The notes beneath the pieces are model-generated. The model did no database searches. It worked only from the letters and a program-made list of their open reading frames with translations, and was not told where the DNA came from. A program made the translations under genes and the position numbers. Of a DNA stretch of 8,740 bases, positions 7,583 to 8,740 are shown piece by piece; within the stretch, counting starts at the first letter, position 1, and every line of letters starts with the position of its first letter. This stretch comes from CAYNNP01 sp964398215 (GTDB lineage Bacteria; Planctomycetota; Planctomycetia; Pirellulales; Pirellulaceae), in NCBI GenBank assembly GCA_964398215.1, contig CAYNNP010000267.1, positions 1-8,740 of the forward strand, written 5' to 3'.

Positions 7583-8521
7583 TCATGCCACGATCGAGCC
7601 TGGACCGATCTCCTGATTTTCTGTCTTGCGTTTTTCTTCCATGGGTCGCCCAAGCAGAAGTGATCCAAACTCACTGGCGGCTCGGCCAAGTGAACCCGAG
7701 CGACGGAAGATGATGCCCAGTGGGCGAGTCAGTCTCAGTTCACGACAGGCAACCACACGCAACAAGCCATTGGCTGTCTCGCGTCGTACAGCGGCTTCGG
7801 GAACAATCCCAATTCCTCGGTTGGCCTGGATTGCACGGATCATCGAATCGGCGTTGTCGAATTCCATCCGTACATCAACGCTAACTCCGGCACTGCTCAG
7901 GCACTTGTCAACTTCCTTGCGAAGCCGAAGCCCGCGTTCAATGCCCACCATTTCGATCCCCTGTAACTCAGCCAATCTGATCTCGCTCTTTTGAGCCAGC
8001 GGATGGGCGGACGAACAAACCAATTTCATTGGCTCGTTCAACCAGGGAATCGAACGCAGTTGTTTTGTGTTCTTGGAAAAACTGACCAAACCCAAGTCAA
8101 TTTGTCCTGACGTCGTCATCTCAAAGACTCGTTCACTGGTACCAAACTCAAACCGAACATCCACATCAGGATGTCGCTCAGCAAACTCTTCCATGGCCTC
8201 TGGTAAGTAACTCAGCCCTACCGAATAGACGCTTCCAATCTTCAGTGTTCCGCGCAGACGTTGCCCGATGCTTTGCACTTCCTCAGTCAGAGTCTGGTAG
8301 CGCCGCAGCACATCACGAACACCGCTCAGATAAGTGATGCCGGCTTCCGTTAGCACCAGTGGCCGCTTTGACCGATCGATCAATTGAACTCCCAGCGATT
8401 CCTCCAGCTGCTGCATGGCTTGTGAAACCGCGCTTTGAGTCAAGGAATGGGCCTCTGCCGCACGTGAGAACGAGCAGTGTTCAGCCAAAGAGCAATAGAT
8501 CTGAAGGGTCCGAAACTGCAC
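7583..8521 (-). CDS. LysR-type transcriptional regulator
   Basis: From the GTG at 8521 the protein is 312 residues, typical for a LysR-type regulator (about 300). The N-terminal winged HTH spans about 1-60: SFSRAAEAHSLTQSAVSQAM (17-36) holds the recognition helix, and VQLIDRSKRPLVLTEAG (45-61) the wing. A linker helix follows (about 62-90). The periplasmic-binding-protein-like effector domain starts near LKIGSVYSVG (93-102) and includes MEFDNADSMIRAIQANRGIGIVPE (219-242), resembling the CysL/CbbR-like branch. The protein should act as a cytoplasmic tetramer sensing a small molecule. It lies 151 bp upstream of gltB in the same orientation, so gltBD is the obvious candidate target, by analogy with B. 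subtilis GltC (there divergent); this is inference from position only. The frame stays open to TTG at 8575 and also offers TTG at 8530. I prefer GTG 8521 because GGAAGA precedes it and a promoter overlaps the upstream codons. Confidence 0.93.
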   Translation of the reverse strand: MQFRTLQIYCSLAEHCSFSRAAEAHSLTQSAVSQAMQQLEESLGVQLIDRSKRPLVLTEAGITYLSGVRDVLRRYQTLTEEVQSIGQRLRGTLKIGSVYSVGLSYLPEAMEEFAERHPDVDVRFEFGTSERVFEMTTSGQIDLGLVSFSKNTKQLRSIPWLNEPMKLVCSSAHPLAQKSEIRLAELQGIEMVGIERGLRLRKEVDKCLSSAGVSVDVRMEFDNADSMIRAIQANRGIGIVPEAAVRRETANGLLRVVACRELRLTRPLGIIFRRSGSLGRAASEFGSLLLGRPMEEKRKTENQEIGPGSIVA

Positions 8522-8530
8522 GAAGTCCAA

Positions 8531-8536
8531 TCTTCC
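8531..8536 (-). promoter_or_regulatory. Shine-Dalgarno of the LysR-type gene (GGAAGA)
   Basis: GGAAGA ends 9 nt before GTG 8521. It directly abuts TTG 8530 and lies downstream of TTG 8575, so it cannot serve either of those. It supports the GTG start, which gives the N-terminus (M)QFRTLQIYC expected of this regulator type. Confidence 0.45.
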
Positions 8537-8546
8537 ATTGTTAAAA

Positions 8547-8575
8547 ATTCTAATAGTGCGGAGCTCCGCAAACAA
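8547..8575 (-). promoter_or_regulatory. Candidate sigma70-type promoter of the LysR-type gene
   Basis: On the - strand, TTGTTT (8575-8570) and TAGAAT (8552-8547) are exactly 17 bp apart. The -10 box matches TATAAT at 5 of 6 positions; the -35 matches TTGACA at 3 of 6, keeping the TTG. Transcription would start near 8540, leaving a leader of about 20 nt that contains GGAAGA and leads to GTG 8521. The pieces fit together, but no expression data are available and planctomycete promoters are poorly defined. Confidence 0.4.
8557..8570. promoter_or_regulatory. 14-bp perfect palindrome in the promoter spacer, possible operator
   Basis: TGCGGAGCTCCGCA is a perfect 14-bp palindrome; it occupies most of the 17-bp spacer and touches the -35 box. 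Binding here would block RNA polymerase, the classic arrangement for negative autoregulation by LysR-type proteins. Its ends follow T-N12-A, one base longer than the common T-N11-A LysR motif, so another repressor is possible. One perfect 14-mer palindrome in a window this size is not surprising by chance; the placement is what makes it notable. Confidence 0.4.
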
Positions 8576-8740
8576 ACAGACTTATGAACGTAAGCGTCGT
8601 GATTCCAATCGTCAACCAAACGCGACGTGTTTGAGCGGCTAATGGAGAACAGGCCCCCGTACTCGGCAATCAACGTACTCGGGGAGTTGGTCTCTTTTGG
8701 GGTTGCGCTCTTGAGGTAGGCCGGACCGAGCAAACGCTGC
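8576..8740. other. Region upstream of the LysR-type gene with no assignable gene
   Basis: The last 165 bp hold no gene I can support. They contain a 9-bp direct repeat (CGTACTCGG at 8658-8666 and 8674-8682) and, on the - strand, a 39-codon frame from TTG 8669 to TAG 8550 with one hydrophobic segment. A 25-codon + frame runs from ATG 8642 to TAG 8719. Neither has a ribosome-binding site or a family resemblance I know. A further gene may begin beyond the window edge. Confidence 0.4.
8658..8682. repeat. Short direct repeat (CGTACTCGG x2)
   Basis: Two exact 9-bp copies have starts 16 bp apart, about one and a half helical turns, 83-107 bp upstream of the proposed LysR -35 box. They could be a tandem binding site or chance. 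Confidence 0.35.

Noticed and set aside
8642..8719. 25-codon + strand frame (MENRPPYSAINVLGEL...)
   Set aside because: Too short, with no ribosome-binding site and no known relative; it lies opposite another doubtful small frame.
8440..8733. 97-codon - strand frame overlapping the start of the LysR-type gene
   Set aside because: It overlaps the HTH-coding part of a clear LysR-type gene in another frame and shows no recognisable domain.

Overview
This window looks like ordinary chromosomal DNA from a planctomycete, most likely a Rhodopirellula-like member of the Pirellulaceae. I base that on the style of the proteins (a hydrolase tail with GQPHGFFN, an LTTR beginning QFRTLQIYC), on some genes having a Shine-Dalgarno and others none, and on GAGCCGATGGGC-type hairpin repeats between genes. 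This is recognition from memory, not a search, so the taxonomy is moderately confident at best.

Layout. On the + strand are the 3' end of an alpha/beta-hydrolase (1-114) and, 69 bp later, a CvfB/YitL-family S1-type RNA-binding protein (184-1011). A convergent intergenic gap (1012-1208) holds two related inverted-repeat elements and an orphan perfect Shine-Dalgarno. Everything after that is on the - strand, in transcription order: a LysR-type regulator (about 8521 down to 7583), gltB (7431 down to 2860) and gltD (2711 down to 1209).

Function. GltB and GltD are the large and small subunits of NADPH-dependent glutamate synthase (GOGAT), which together with glutamine synthetase forms the main ammonia-assimilation route. 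Both are full length with their catalytic Cys, Fe-S ligands and nucleotide-binding motifs intact. The LysR-type protein sits 151 bp upstream in the same orientation and is a natural candidate regulator of gltBD by position, as GltC is in Bacillus subtilis; its ligand and targets cannot be read from sequence. The 148-bp gltB-gltD gap contains a bulged hairpin with an alternative pairing. The hydrolase and CvfB-like genes show no evident link to nitrogen metabolism.

Regulation. The best regulatory reading is upstream of the LysR gene: a sigma70-like promoter with a perfect 14-bp palindrome in its 17-bp spacer, then a GGAAGA ribosome-binding site 9 nt before a GTG start. This implies that the longest possible reading frame (TTG at 8575) is over-extended and suggests autoregulation.

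I found no RNA gene, CRISPR array, insertion sequence, phage gene or defence module, and no convincing new multi-gene system. The unexplained material is confined to the intergenic regions at 1012-1208, 2712-2859, 7432-7582 and 8576-8740.
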